Shown: positions 32,685 through 40,194 of the stretch, piece by piece
Position numbering within the stretch: the stretch's first letter is position 1
Layout of the letters: each line of letters opens with the position of its first letter
NCBI GenBank assembly: GCA_964523395.1
Contig: CAZFXS010000020.1
Span: 1 to 40,194 of the forward strand
Reading direction: 5' to 3'
DNA length: 40,194 bases
Origin: JANYJZ01 sp964523395
GTDB lineage: Bacteria; Bacteroidota; Ignavibacteria; UBA10030; SZUA-254
Translations under genes and position numbers: made by a program
Notes under the pieces: generated by a model
What the model saw: only the letters and a program-made list of their open reading frames with translations
Database searches by the model: none
Told to the model about the DNA's origin: nothing

Positions 32685-34928
32685 TTACTTTACCTCTTCT
32701 AAAAGTGATTTGTTATCATCATGCCTTTGTTGGTCAGCAACCAGCAACTTCACCAATGTTTCAAGTTCATCTATTCTGGCGAGATGAGTTTTCATCCCGG
32801 CATTTTCTGATTTCAATTGGATATTTTCCTCACGTAATTCCTGTATCGCTTTCACCATGACTGGCAAAAGATTGCCCCATGTCGCTTCCCACTTTTCAGG
32901 ATTATCTTTGAAGACAAGGTTCAGCCATTCCGCATTTTGAGCTGTCTGGGCTTCGTCAAGCTCCTGTGCAATAAATCCTGCAGTCGGCATCTTCTGCATT
33001 TTACTTCCATCAGCGACTTTATTCGGATACCACTCACGTTTATCCCAATTGTACTGCCGCGGCTTCAGCTTTGCTATAAAATCCAGCCCAAGTGATAAGT
33101 CTTGAATATTCTTTTTATCCCTTGCATCCGATAAGGAAGTTATGGTCGTTACATTACAGCGAAGTGTTGTGACCGAAGAATTGCCAAGCGTAATCTGATT
33201 CGTCGCAATAGCCGAGCTGGGCTGTGCGTTATTACCAATCATAGTAAGATTGCTTCCTGTGGTGACAGTAACTCCTGCATTATGTCCTAATGCCGTATTA
33301 CTATTTCCTGTGGTGTTGTAATGCAATGCTGAATCTCCGACTGCGGCATTGTTAAATCCCGATGTATTTGAATATAATGCCATGTAACCGCCGGCTGTAT
33401 TATAGTTTCCTGTAGTATTGAAATCGAGCGCGGCGACACCGATAGCTGTGTTATACGACCCTGAAGTATTAGCGAACCCAAGGGCTGCATTACCCACGGC
33501 AACATTGTCGGTTCCGGTAGTGTTAGTAGTCATCGATCGTTCACCTAAAGCGGTATTATTTATCCCAGTGGTATTCGACATGAGCGCATTTCTTCCTAAA
33601 GCGGTATTAAAAGATCCGGTGGTATTTGTGCGCAGCGTTCTCCGTCCGATGGCTGTATTTGCACCTCCGGTTGTATTTGAAAACATAGCAGAATCCCCGA
33701 CGGCTGTGTTGGAAGCTCCCGACGTATTCGCTGTGAGAGCGAGAACACCCATACCGGTGTTTCCTGCCCCGGTCAATGTCAGGTTTCCCGCATTTACGCC
33801 GGCAAAGAAATTATTACTGCCGTAACTATGAATATACCTGTTGCTGCCAGACATGATAATCCCCGTTGTATCCGTACTTGCAGGGAGCCTAAAGTTGCGT
33901 GTAATTTCTAATTGTTGGCTTGGTGTTGAAGTACCGATACCCACATTCCCGGTAACGTCGGCATTGCCTACAACACTGAGTTGATTTGAAGGTGTGTTCG
34001 TCCCGATGCCTACGCCACCTGACGCACGAATGAGAAATTGGTTGACTGCAGTCGATACAAAATCCGAAGCCGTGTTATCTCCCCATATGAATGTCCCATC
34101 ATGATTAGCTTTTGCCTTATTCCCTCCTGCGAGAGAATAAGTACCGCTTGCAACATTACTATGTCCACCAACAACTGTGGAATAATTACCACTCGCAACA
34201 TTGATTCCGCCACCAATTACTGTGGATGAGTTGCCACTTGCCAGGTTAGAACTTCCACCGCTAACTGTGGAAAAATATCCGTCCGCTGTGTTAGCTTCGC
34301 CGCCACCAACCGTGGAATGATCGCCAGTCGCATTGTTACTCTCTCCCCCGCCAATCGTCGAAATAAACCCGTTCGAAATGTTTACAAGCCCCCCGCCAAC
34401 CGTGGAATGATTCCCTCCAGCATCGTTATCCGATCCCCCTCCCACCGTGGAGGCTTCGCCACTTGCTATGTTAAATTGTCCCCCGCCAACCGTGGAATAA
34501 TCCCCGCTCGCTGTAGCTGAATTCCCTCCTGCACTTGCATCAACTCCCGTAGCTGAGCTTCCGGAACCGAGGAGTGAGAGCGCACGGAGTGCATATGGTG
34601 CACTCGTAAGCCTCGTACGTGGCGCTAATGTTTGTCCATTGACTTCCGTCTCTAACCAGTACTGCGTTGTAAATGTGACAGTCGAAACATCAAGATTCAC
34701 ATTGAAGACGCCTTTTGTGAGGTTCACCCCAGGAAATGTCTGCGTGTTTATCAGCGAACCGGCTAATGAATCGCTATACAGCCTGAAGGTCATCGGAAGC
34801 GTGGCGGTGACGCCGACGCCGGTACTATCTGCGATATATCCCTGATGGCTCATGAGTTTCGGGATTTGTCCCATGCCGAATGAGCTGATGAGGAGAAGTG
34901 CGAGAAGAACAATGTAGAAATGCTTCAT
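32685..34928 (-). CDS. Surface protein with YadA-type head repeats and S74 tail-fibre chaperone domain
   Basis: The ATG at 34928 has GGAG six bases upstream and gives a clean signal peptide (MKHFYIVLLALLLISSFGMGQ), hence 747 residues; the longer frame is non-coding. After an N-terminal module (residues 22-110), two repeat arrays follow. The first has about ten 16-residue units of type 'GNHSTVGGGLVNISNG', as in YadA-like trimeric heads. The second has about eight units of type 'NTTGxxNTALGxxAL'. The C-terminus (about 598-747) is a peptidase S74/endosialidase-type intramolecular chaperone, with SLSDARDKKNI carrying the conserved Ser-Asp and a terminal coiled coil. It has no T9SS sorting domain, so it must be exported or anchored another way. 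It is probably a trimeric adhesin-like fibre. Confidence 0.88.
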   Translation of the reverse strand: MKHFYIVLLALLLISSFGMGQIPKLMSHQGYIADSTGVGVTATLPMTFRLYSDSLAGSLINTQTFPGVNLTKGVFNVNLDVSTVTFTTQYWLETEVNGQTLAPRTRLTSAPYALRALSLLGSGSSATGVDASAGGNSATASGDYSTVGGGQFNIASGEASTVGGGSDNDAGGNHSTVGGGLVNISNGFISTIGGGESNNATGDHSTVGGGEANTADGYFSTVSGGSSNLASGNSSTVIGGGINVASGNYSTVVGGHSNVASGTYSLAGGNKAKANHDGTFIWGDNTASDFVSTAVNQFLIRASGGVGIGTNTPSNQLSVVGNADVTGNVGIGTSTPSQQLEITRNFRLPASTDTTGIIMSGSNRYIHSYGSNNFFAGVNAGNLTLTGAGNTGMGVLALTANTSGASNTAVGDSAMFSNTTGGANTAIGRRTLRTNTTGSFNTALGRNALMSNTTGINNTALGERSMTTNTTGTDNVAVGNAALGFANTSGSYNTAIGVAALDFNTTGNYNTAGGYMALYSNTSGFNNAAVGDSALHYNTTGNSNTALGHNAGVTVTTGSNLTMIGNNAQPSSAIATNQITLGNSSVTTLRCNVTTITSLSDARDKKNIQDLSLGLDFIAKLKPRQYNWDKREWYPNKVADGSKMQKMPTAGFIAQELDEAQTAQNAEWLNLVFKDNPEKWEATWGNLLPVMVKAIQELREENIQLKSENAGMKTHLARIDELETLVKLLVADQQRHDDNKSLLEEVK

Positions 34929-35117
34929 AAGGAGCTCCATTGTGGATGATGAGTAAAGGCAATCATTTAAGCAATATCGTGATGTTATTTTCGCAGAGAG
35001 AAACCTTCTGTTCAAAATCCCTGTGACAGACGTATGTGGGAAATTGCCCGATTGGTAAACATAGGAAAATAAAAAGTTTGAAATAAGAGTCAAGGGATTT
35101 CTTGGGGATAAAGAGCA

Positions 35118-35148
35118 AAAGCCCGGCTCTTCGTCAGAACCGGGCTTT
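35118..35148 (-). terminator. Intrinsic terminator of HAF paralogue B
   Basis: AAAGCCCGG (35118-35126) pairs with CCGGGCTTT (35140-35148), and on the - strand the stem runs into TTTTGCTCTTT. It is 19 bases past the stop at 35167. Its sequence and flank closely match the hairpin at 31179-31209. The remainder of 34929-35117 is the upstream region of the S74 gene and shows nothing else. Confidence 0.85.
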
Positions 35149-35166
35149 CAGGTATACGCACTACAC

Positions 35167-38100
35167 CTACTTCATCAGCAAGATTTTCTTTGCATCGGTG
35201 AAAGCGCCTGCCGTCATGCGAACGTAGTACACTCCGCTCGGCATACCCGATGCATCCCATCGTGCCTGCTTGTATCCAGCCTGTTGAAACTCATCGACAA
35301 GCATCTGCACTTCCCGACCCAGAACGTCGTACACCTTTAGTGTGACATAGGTACTTGTCGGCAGTCCGTACTCTATGACCGTTGATGAATTGAATGGATT
35401 CGGGTAGTTCTGTGCGAGAACGAACCTCTCTGGCCTGGTAGAGCCAATTTCGCCATCTACACCGGTGGCTTGATTGGAGTAAAAGAGCGTGTCATCTGTT
35501 GTGCCGTCGTTTCCCTGATCCACCAGGACAGTCAACACACCGCCACTTCCCAGTCCCGACCAATCCGGAATGAATATATAGGATGTATTGGGACTAAGGG
35601 GAATACTGTCGCGAACAAATTCCGCCATATCTGTATCGGCAACAAATTCGAGCATGACCCGGATCTTCCCCATTTGACCGAATACCGTCAGCTTGAGCTG
35701 ATCGTTGGCAAGAGGAAGCAGATTCAGAGAGTCGTCCGCGGCAACGCGCATGGCGGAAAAGCGTGCGACCTTTTCCACCGGTGCTTCGTTCACAATCGTT
35801 TCCAGTAAGATTTCTTTTTCCTCAGGATCGTGGTTGATGAACGTAACCGATCCATCGAAACGAAGGTAATCGGTTTGCTGCGCTTGCGCACCTTTTCTCC
35901 CGTATCGGAAAGATACATTTGATACAAAGAAAAATGCGTCGACATCTGGTGTTGCGAAGTCAGTCAATGCCACGGAATAACTGCCAGTCGGAAAAAGATA
36001 TCCGCAAGGTGGTGTTTTACTTCCATTTTCCACCACAAGAGGGAATGAGCCCGGGATATCGGAACGCATGAGGCTGTCGACATATCCCGTGACGTTTCCG
36101 CTACTATCAGTAATACTGATGGACATTCCGTTCGGCGTGCCTAATTCGAGCCATCCGTCCGGACCTAGAAATGGGGATAGCATGTCGTCTGGATTATTCT
36201 TGGGAATTGTGGGAGTTGACAAATATGTGAGGGCCGGGTCGCGCAGGTACAACCATTTCGATCCTCCCCACCCGGGCCACAAAGCATAGCTCCAACCACC
36301 ATTACCGCCGTTCAATGTCGTGTCAATATCGATATGCGCAGTCGTACTGTCAGCCCACGAATTGTCGTACACATACACATTGTAGACGGTCGGCTGCACA
36401 GGATCCTTCTTCACCTTGTAGGCAAGGATGGCATGGCCGCCTCCGCCCGGACCGTTATTCAGCAACGAGAGGGTCCGTACTGCAGCTGTTTCGCTCAGGC
36501 ACATGGTTTTCAGATCGTGCAGAGTCTGATTCGGGGTTTTCAAAATCCCCACGTTTGCCCTATACGTCACATGCGGGTCTCCAAGCTGATGTGTAAAGAG
36601 CGTGTTCGCCATCGGTATTGTTGTCGAGTCTGATGTGAGATAGATCGGGACAGTAAAGAGTGGAAGCTCCGGGTAAGCCAATTGCAACGCAGCGTAATTA
36701 CGGAACGCAACTGCATTCGAAATAGCAATACCGAAACATGAGCCGCCCCAAGTACCCTTAACTGACTGCCAGCGCGCCAGGGCAGTCGGAGAGTACCGCG
36801 CAAATAATGTGCTCTTGTAGCAGGCAGATACTCCAAATGTCCGCACAAAAGACTCCCAATCTGGATGATCGCTTGGGTTTGCGGTGGAAAACACGCCACC
36901 ACCCTGTGTCTGAGAATAGCTGTAACCTGTAAATGGGTCTGTTCCCCGGTAGTTGAATCTTCCGTACCATGCTGCCGGCCAGACGTCTGCGCTCGTATTC
37001 TCGAACCCCCACTGGTGAATGGTTGGGTCATACGCGATATAGTCGTTAGTAACCGAGACATTGGTCAGAACAAATCCCTTGATCCTAAACGCCGGCGTCG
37101 TATCTACTATTGCAGGGTCTGTCATGTCCTGTAGTACAATACGACACTTGCGAGAGAGAATCGAATCCGGCACATTCCAGACATACTCGCGGTTCTCAAT
37201 CGGGATGCTGTCCGCGATCAGCGTGAATGTTCCGAAACCGTCGTTAAAGTTCGTGCTCAACCAGAGCGCTCCCATGGTAGAATCACCGCCAGTCCAACGA
37301 ATTGTATCTGCTTCACCAGCCACGACAAGATCTCCTGCAGCCGGCTTTGTGATTTTGAGTTTCCGCGGGGTGAGGATGAACGACTTAACATTGCCATTCA
37401 ACCGGCCTATCCCGATAATCTGTCCAACATCGTTAATGTCCTCCGCGGAGAGCAGTTCCCATCCACTCCCCGTTGGAATAAGCGTGTTAAGGTCGCGGAC
37501 CCCCCGCACTGGATCGTAGATGAAAGCGTATTCGCCTCCCGACATGGTGGGATTGGAGTCCAGTTCGCCAACAACCACGCCCGAATCATTAATGGCCTGA
37601 GCAAGTCCGTAGGGAAACTGCGTGTATGAACCATTCCGATAGACGAACCCTCCCCATGGGTTATTGTTCTGATTGTAATATCCTACGACGTCGTTCGAGT
37701 TGTTGATATCGTACGCCTCAGTGTAGGGGTAACTACCCCCAACGGCGAGATTGGGAAGGTAGACAATCTGAGAGTCACGGTGGCTGTAAATGAACGGGTA
37801 TCCTTCGTTCGTCTCCCACCGCGTTCCTGTGACAAATCCCGAATCATTGATTGCGTTGACATCCACGCCGTCATCGAAACTGATATTCGGGATGTCGATC
37901 ACCTGTGTCCCTTCGAAGATGACGATTCTCGAAGTTGTGCCGTCCCAGGTGTAGCCGCAGATCTGATTTGCGTTGTTGATGTCAGAGATCCAAAAATTTT
38001 CATCCGTAAACGGTGGCGGCAGGTAGGATGAATTGAGAAATCCTTTATTGACAAAGTCGGGAAGAGAGGCCTGACCGACGTAGTTACCTTCGTCGTTAAT

Positions 38101-38370
38101 TGCAAGAACCGGATTTGTGTTGGCGCTTCCCAGGAAGATGAAGTCGATCGCACCATTCGCATACACGAAACCGCGATTGTAGCCATACCAGGGCGATGCA
38201 TCGGCACTCCCCACAACATCTCCGGCGTTATTGATCCCTCTTGCGCTTACATGATGATAGGTAGAATTGACAGGTATGTCTATGATGGTATATTCCTGTG
38301 CAGAAAGAGGATCCGCGGCATGCAAGAAAATGAAAACGGCTATGACTATTGCTCCGAGAGAACATTTCAT
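35167..38370 (-). CDS. HAF-repeat secreted protein with putative papain-like cysteine peptidase domain and T9SS sorting domain (paralogue B)
   Basis: This 1067-residue protein has a strong AGGAGGT ribosome-binding site. A signal peptide (1-24, ending PLSAQ) is followed by HAF repeats (about 40-335; GINNAGDVVGSAD, DINNSNDVVGYY, DINDVGQIIGIG), a beta domain with LVVAGEADTIRWTGG (345-430), and a domain of about 440-720. The putative catalytic set in this domain is Cys545 in WGGSCFGIAISNAVAFR, His646 in GGGGHAILAYK, and Asp669/Asn670 in VYVYDNS. A beta-rich region and a T9SS sorting domain (FVLAQNYPNPFNSSTVIEY...KKILLMK) complete it. Domain order matches paralogue A at 23927-27172 throughout. Known family facts cover the HAF and sorting domains; the peptidase call is my inference from motif order. 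Confidence 0.85.
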   Translation of the reverse strand: MKCSLGAIVIAVFIFLHAADPLSAQEYTIIDIPVNSTYHHVSARGINNAGDVVGSADASPWYGYNRGFVYANGAIDFIFLGSANTNPVLAINDEGNYVGQASLPDFVNKGFLNSSYLPPPFTDENFWISDINNANQICGYTWDGTTSRIVIFEGTQVIDIPNISFDDGVDVNAINDSGFVTGTRWETNEGYPFIYSHRDSQIVYLPNLAVGGSYPYTEAYDINNSNDVVGYYNQNNNPWGGFVYRNGSYTQFPYGLAQAINDSGVVVGELDSNPTMSGGEYAFIYDPVRGVRDLNTLIPTGSGWELLSAEDINDVGQIIGIGRLNGNVKSFILTPRKLKITKPAAGDLVVAGEADTIRWTGGDSTMGALWLSTNFNDGFGTFTLIADSIPIENREYVWNVPDSILSRKCRIVLQDMTDPAIVDTTPAFRIKGFVLTNVSVTNDYIAYDPTIHQWGFENTSADVWPAAWYGRFNYRGTDPFTGYSYSQTQGGGVFSTANPSDHPDWESFVRTFGVSACYKSTLFARYSPTALARWQSVKGTWGGSCFGIAISNAVAFRNYAALQLAYPELPLFTVPIYLTSDSTTIPMANTLFTHQLGDPHVTYRANVGILKTPNQTLHDLKTMCLSETAAVRTLSLLNNGPGGGGHAILAYKVKKDPVQPTVYNVYVYDNSWADSTTAHIDIDTTLNGGNGGWSYALWPGWGGSKWLYLRDPALTYLSTPTIPKNNPDDMLSPFLGPDGWLELGTPNGMSISITDSSGNVTGYVDSLMRSDIPGSFPLVVENGSKTPPCGYLFPTGSYSVALTDFATPDVDAFFFVSNVSFRYGRKGAQAQQTDYLRFDGSVTFINHDPEEKEILLETIVNEAPVEKVARFSAMRVAADDSLNLLPLANDQLKLTVFGQMGKIRVMLEFVADTDMAEFVRDSIPLSPNTSYIFIPDWSGLGSGGVLTVLVDQGNDGTTDDTLFYSNQATGVDGEIGSTRPERFVLAQNYPNPFNSSTVIEYGLPTSTYVTLKVYDVLGREVQMLVDEFQQAGYKQARWDASGMPSGVYYVRMTAGAFTDAKKILLMK

Positions 38371-38672
38371 TTTACCTCCTGGGTATTGACAAAAAGATAC
38401 TGATTTTTCATTTTACCTAATCCACGTCGAAGGCTATACCAATAAGTATGAGATTCTCAAACTTTCAGTATACTACATTGAGTTCGCATGTAACCGGGTA
38501 ATTTCAGTTGCTTTGAGAACGGTACCACAGTTGTCAGGCCGGAAAGTCCGGTGAGTATTGTCAAATGTAGAGAATTGAAATAAGACAATCAATGCCGCAC
38601 CGAGAGAAAATCGGAGAAAACATTGAAAATGATTGCTAAACACTGTACTATGCAAGAAAAAGGAAAGCATCT
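38371..38672. other. Intergenic region between divergent genes
   Basis: About 300 bases between the HAF paralogue B start (- strand) and the small + strand gene. It should contain both promoters, but I find no convincing promoter, RNA gene or repeat. A 65-residue frame on the - strand (38473-38670) has no supporting features. Confidence 0.5.
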
Positions 38673-38900
38673 ATGAGCCGTGCATTCATGAAAGAAGGCG
38701 ATGACCTCTGGTTAAGCGACGTGGCACCAACGATGAGCGCGCTATTGAACTTCCTCACGAAGGAAAACAACGGCATCCACGTAGTCGAAGAGCGCACCAC
38801 TATCGATATCCGCGGACGCGAGGTGCACCACATGAGCAATGGACTTGCCTACGTGAAGGATGATGATGGAAGGTGGAGTATCGCCAGGGAAGACAATTGA
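38673..38900 (+). CDS. Small protein of unknown function
   Basis: This 75-residue, soluble, acidic protein begins MSRAFMKEGDDLWLSDVAPTM and ends KDDDGRWSIARED. AGGAAAG lies eight bases before the ATG, and codon choice resembles the neighbours, which supports a real gene. It has no signal peptide, membrane segment or cysteines. The pattern 'LLNFLTKENNGIHVVEERTTIDIRGREVHHMSNGLAYVKDDDGRW' looks like a compact alpha-plus-beta fold with a final two-strand turn. I cannot name a family. It stands alone, divergent from the large secreted-protein gene and followed by a hairpin-dense region. Confidence 0.65.
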   Translation: MSRAFMKEGDDLWLSDVAPTMSALLNFLTKENNGIHVVEERTTIDIRGREVHHMSNGLAYVKDDDGRWSIAREDN

Positions 38901-39460
38901 AGGACTAGAAAAAAAATTAGTACGAAGAGCTTGAGAAAATTTTATCTTAAGATCAAAAAATAGAACTCCGATTTATTTCAGAAATTAATCGTTTTGAGAG
39001 ATCGGAGTTCTTTCAAAGCTTGTACAAAAAAGCAAAAGCCCAACTCTTTTCAGAATCGGGCTTTGCAATTTAAATTTCCACCCCGATCTCTGATCGGGAC
39101 GGGATCCTCATTCCGACAAAGCAAACTTAGCGCTTTCCTTAAAATCCTGCAGCTAAGTTTGGTCGGAATGGGACTGGCAACAACCTTTTATCCGCCGAAG
39201 CTCCCTCTGTTGGAGCGCAGGCGAAACTCTCCCCCGCCTGAAGCATGACTTCGGCGGGCAGGCATATTGAACCTCTTTTGTGAAATCCCGCCCTCTTCTG
39301 GCGGGACAGCCGCCTATCAAAAGATTGAGTCATTGCACCATCGGTTCATTGTTCTAATGAATTGATGAACCGATAAACAAATGATTCAATAAAAAGCGCC
39401 TCCGCTCAAAAAAAGCAAAAACCCGGCTTCATCTAAGAAACCGGGTTCTGCTACATTAAA
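38901..39460. other. Hairpin-dense intergenic region before the rRNA operon end
   Basis: 560 bases without a gene but with a series of inverted repeats. These are AGAACTCCGAT/ATCGGAGTTCT (38962-39011), AAAGCCC/GGGCTTT (39035-39064), CCCGATC/GATCGGG (39082-39098), a two-part stem CATTCCGAC + AAACTTAGC with its complement (39109-39170), and a branched structure 39192-39257 (outer CCGCCGAAG/CTTCGGCGG enclosing GCTCC/GGAGC and CAGGCG/CGCCTG). Then come TCCCGCC/GGCGGGA (39286-39306), a nested repeat 39324-39390 and the rRNA terminator (39420-39447). The only sizeable frames here are short and lack gene-like features. Confidence 0.7.
39420..39447 (-). terminator. Intrinsic terminator of the rRNA operon
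   Basis: AACCCGG (39420-39426) pairs with CCGGGTT (39441-39447). On the - strand the stem is followed by TTTTTGCTTTTTTT. It lies 14 bases past the 5S end, as expected for the rRNA operon terminator, and resembles the terminators at 31179 and 35118. Confidence 0.88.
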
Positions 39461-39576
39461 TCTGGCAACTACCTACTCTCCCATACAGTCGCCCATATAG
39501 TACCATCGGCCCAGTGGGGCTTATCTGCTCTGTTCGGAATGGGAAGAGGAGTGACACCCACGGTAAGATCGCCAGA
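39461..39576 (-). rRNA. rrf: 5S ribosomal RNA
   Basis: About 116 bases whose ends TCTGGC and GCCAGA pair to form helix I. Internally the - strand reads the classical CATTCCGAACAGAG (here with ...CCCATTCCGAACAGAGCAG) and GGGAGAGTAGG segments of bacterial 5S rRNA. It is 176 bases downstream of the 23S 3' end, on the same strand. Ends are estimated from helix I and may be off by a few bases. Confidence 0.93.
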
Positions 39577-39751
39577 AAAAGATCAGAGAAAAGTCAGGAA
39601 GATTGAATCATCGCATCATTTGTTGATTGATTCAATGACTCAATGATACAATGAATAAATCCCTTCATACTGTAAACAAAACAAGTTCAATCTGTTGTTG
39701 ACGCATCAACCAGCCAAAGGCAGGTGACATCATCGTGAATCAACAAAAATT
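39577..39751 (-). other. 23S-5S spacer
   Basis: This spacer contains no tRNA. It is AT-rich and holds repeated ATTGAATCAT / TGATTCAAT words: ATTGAATCA at 39602-39610 pairs with TGATTCAAT at 39628-39636, and ACTCAATGAT and ACAATGAAT follow. These could form processing stems. Similar words occur at 39324-39390 beyond the 5S gene. Confidence 0.6.

Positions 39752-40194
<443 letters not shown>

Noticed and set aside
33287..34929. Regular 48- and roughly 60-base repeats that might suggest a CRISPR array
   Set aside because: They are in-frame coding repeats of a surface protein with degenerate sequence. There are no unique spacers between identical repeats and no cas genes.
38473..38670. 65-residue frame with hydrophobic start on the - strand
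   Set aside because: No ribosome-binding site or recognisable motif, low-complexity phenylalanine-rich start, and it lies in the presumed promoter region of two divergent genes.
39192..39257. Branched structure that might be a tRNA or tRNA-like gene
   Set aside because: The arm lengths, missing GTTC-type T-loop and missing anticodon-loop pattern do not fit a tRNA. Listed only as an unexplained structure.

Overview
The window most likely comes from a free-living member of the Bacteroidota/Chlorobiota side of the FCB group, probably Ignavibacteria-like. The main reason is that six long secreted proteins end in a type IX secretion (T9SS) sorting domain of the 'YPNPFNPSTVIRY...LK' kind typical of that lineage. 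ORF6N, YceI, Crp/Fnr, DUF1428 and two-component propeller proteins fit this. The assignment is by protein style only; the partial 23S rRNA at the right edge would settle it.

Layout. 1-2534 (+ strand): a cold-shock protein with its terminator, then a translationally coupled MacB/LolD-type ABC ATPase and permease. 2538-5302 (- strand): four overlapping genes for the ring-epoxidising phenylacetyl-CoA monooxygenase (paaA-paaB-paaC-paaD, with no paaE), preceded by a dyad element and a small unknown gene. 5362-6127: an ORF6N protein and a remarkable palindrome present both inside and upstream of its gene. 6128-12031: a 1967-residue secreted protein with Ig-like repeats. 12311-16275: a redox/stress gene row in transcription order Crp/Fnr regulator, NAD(P)-binding reductase, YceI, FMN reductase, mono-cluster ferredoxin-like protein, pirin. 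16342-17010: a single-copy IS200-like/RAYT transposase with a block of REP-like hairpins at its 5' side. 17027-38370: a T9SS cargo region, almost all on the - strand, containing a BNR-propeller protein, a beta-helix protein, two paralogous HAF-repeat proteins with a probable papain-like cysteine peptidase core, a lysozyme-sized periplasmic unknown, a YadA-head/S74 surface protein and another sorting-domain protein. A propeller-type histidine kinase and LuxR response regulator sit in the middle. A TlpA-like thioredoxin and a DUF1428 protein interrupt on the + strand. 38673-38900: a small conserved-looking gene. 38901-39460: an unusually hairpin-dense intergenic stretch. 39461-40194: 5S and the 3' end of 23S rRNA, - strand.

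How it works together. The largest theme is extracellular: a set of T9SS exported proteins built by shuffling a common sorting domain with beta-propeller, Ig-like, beta-helix and putative peptidase modules. A membrane sensor with a large periplasmic propeller is encoded among them and is a natural candidate regulator. The second theme is aerobic aromatic and redox metabolism (Paa epoxidase, pirin, FMN reductase). The most interesting observations are the paired HAF/Cys-His/T9SS proteins, the duplicated palindrome at the ORF6N gene, the RAYT-REP block, and DNA-level conservation of a 'sorting domain plus terminator' cassette.
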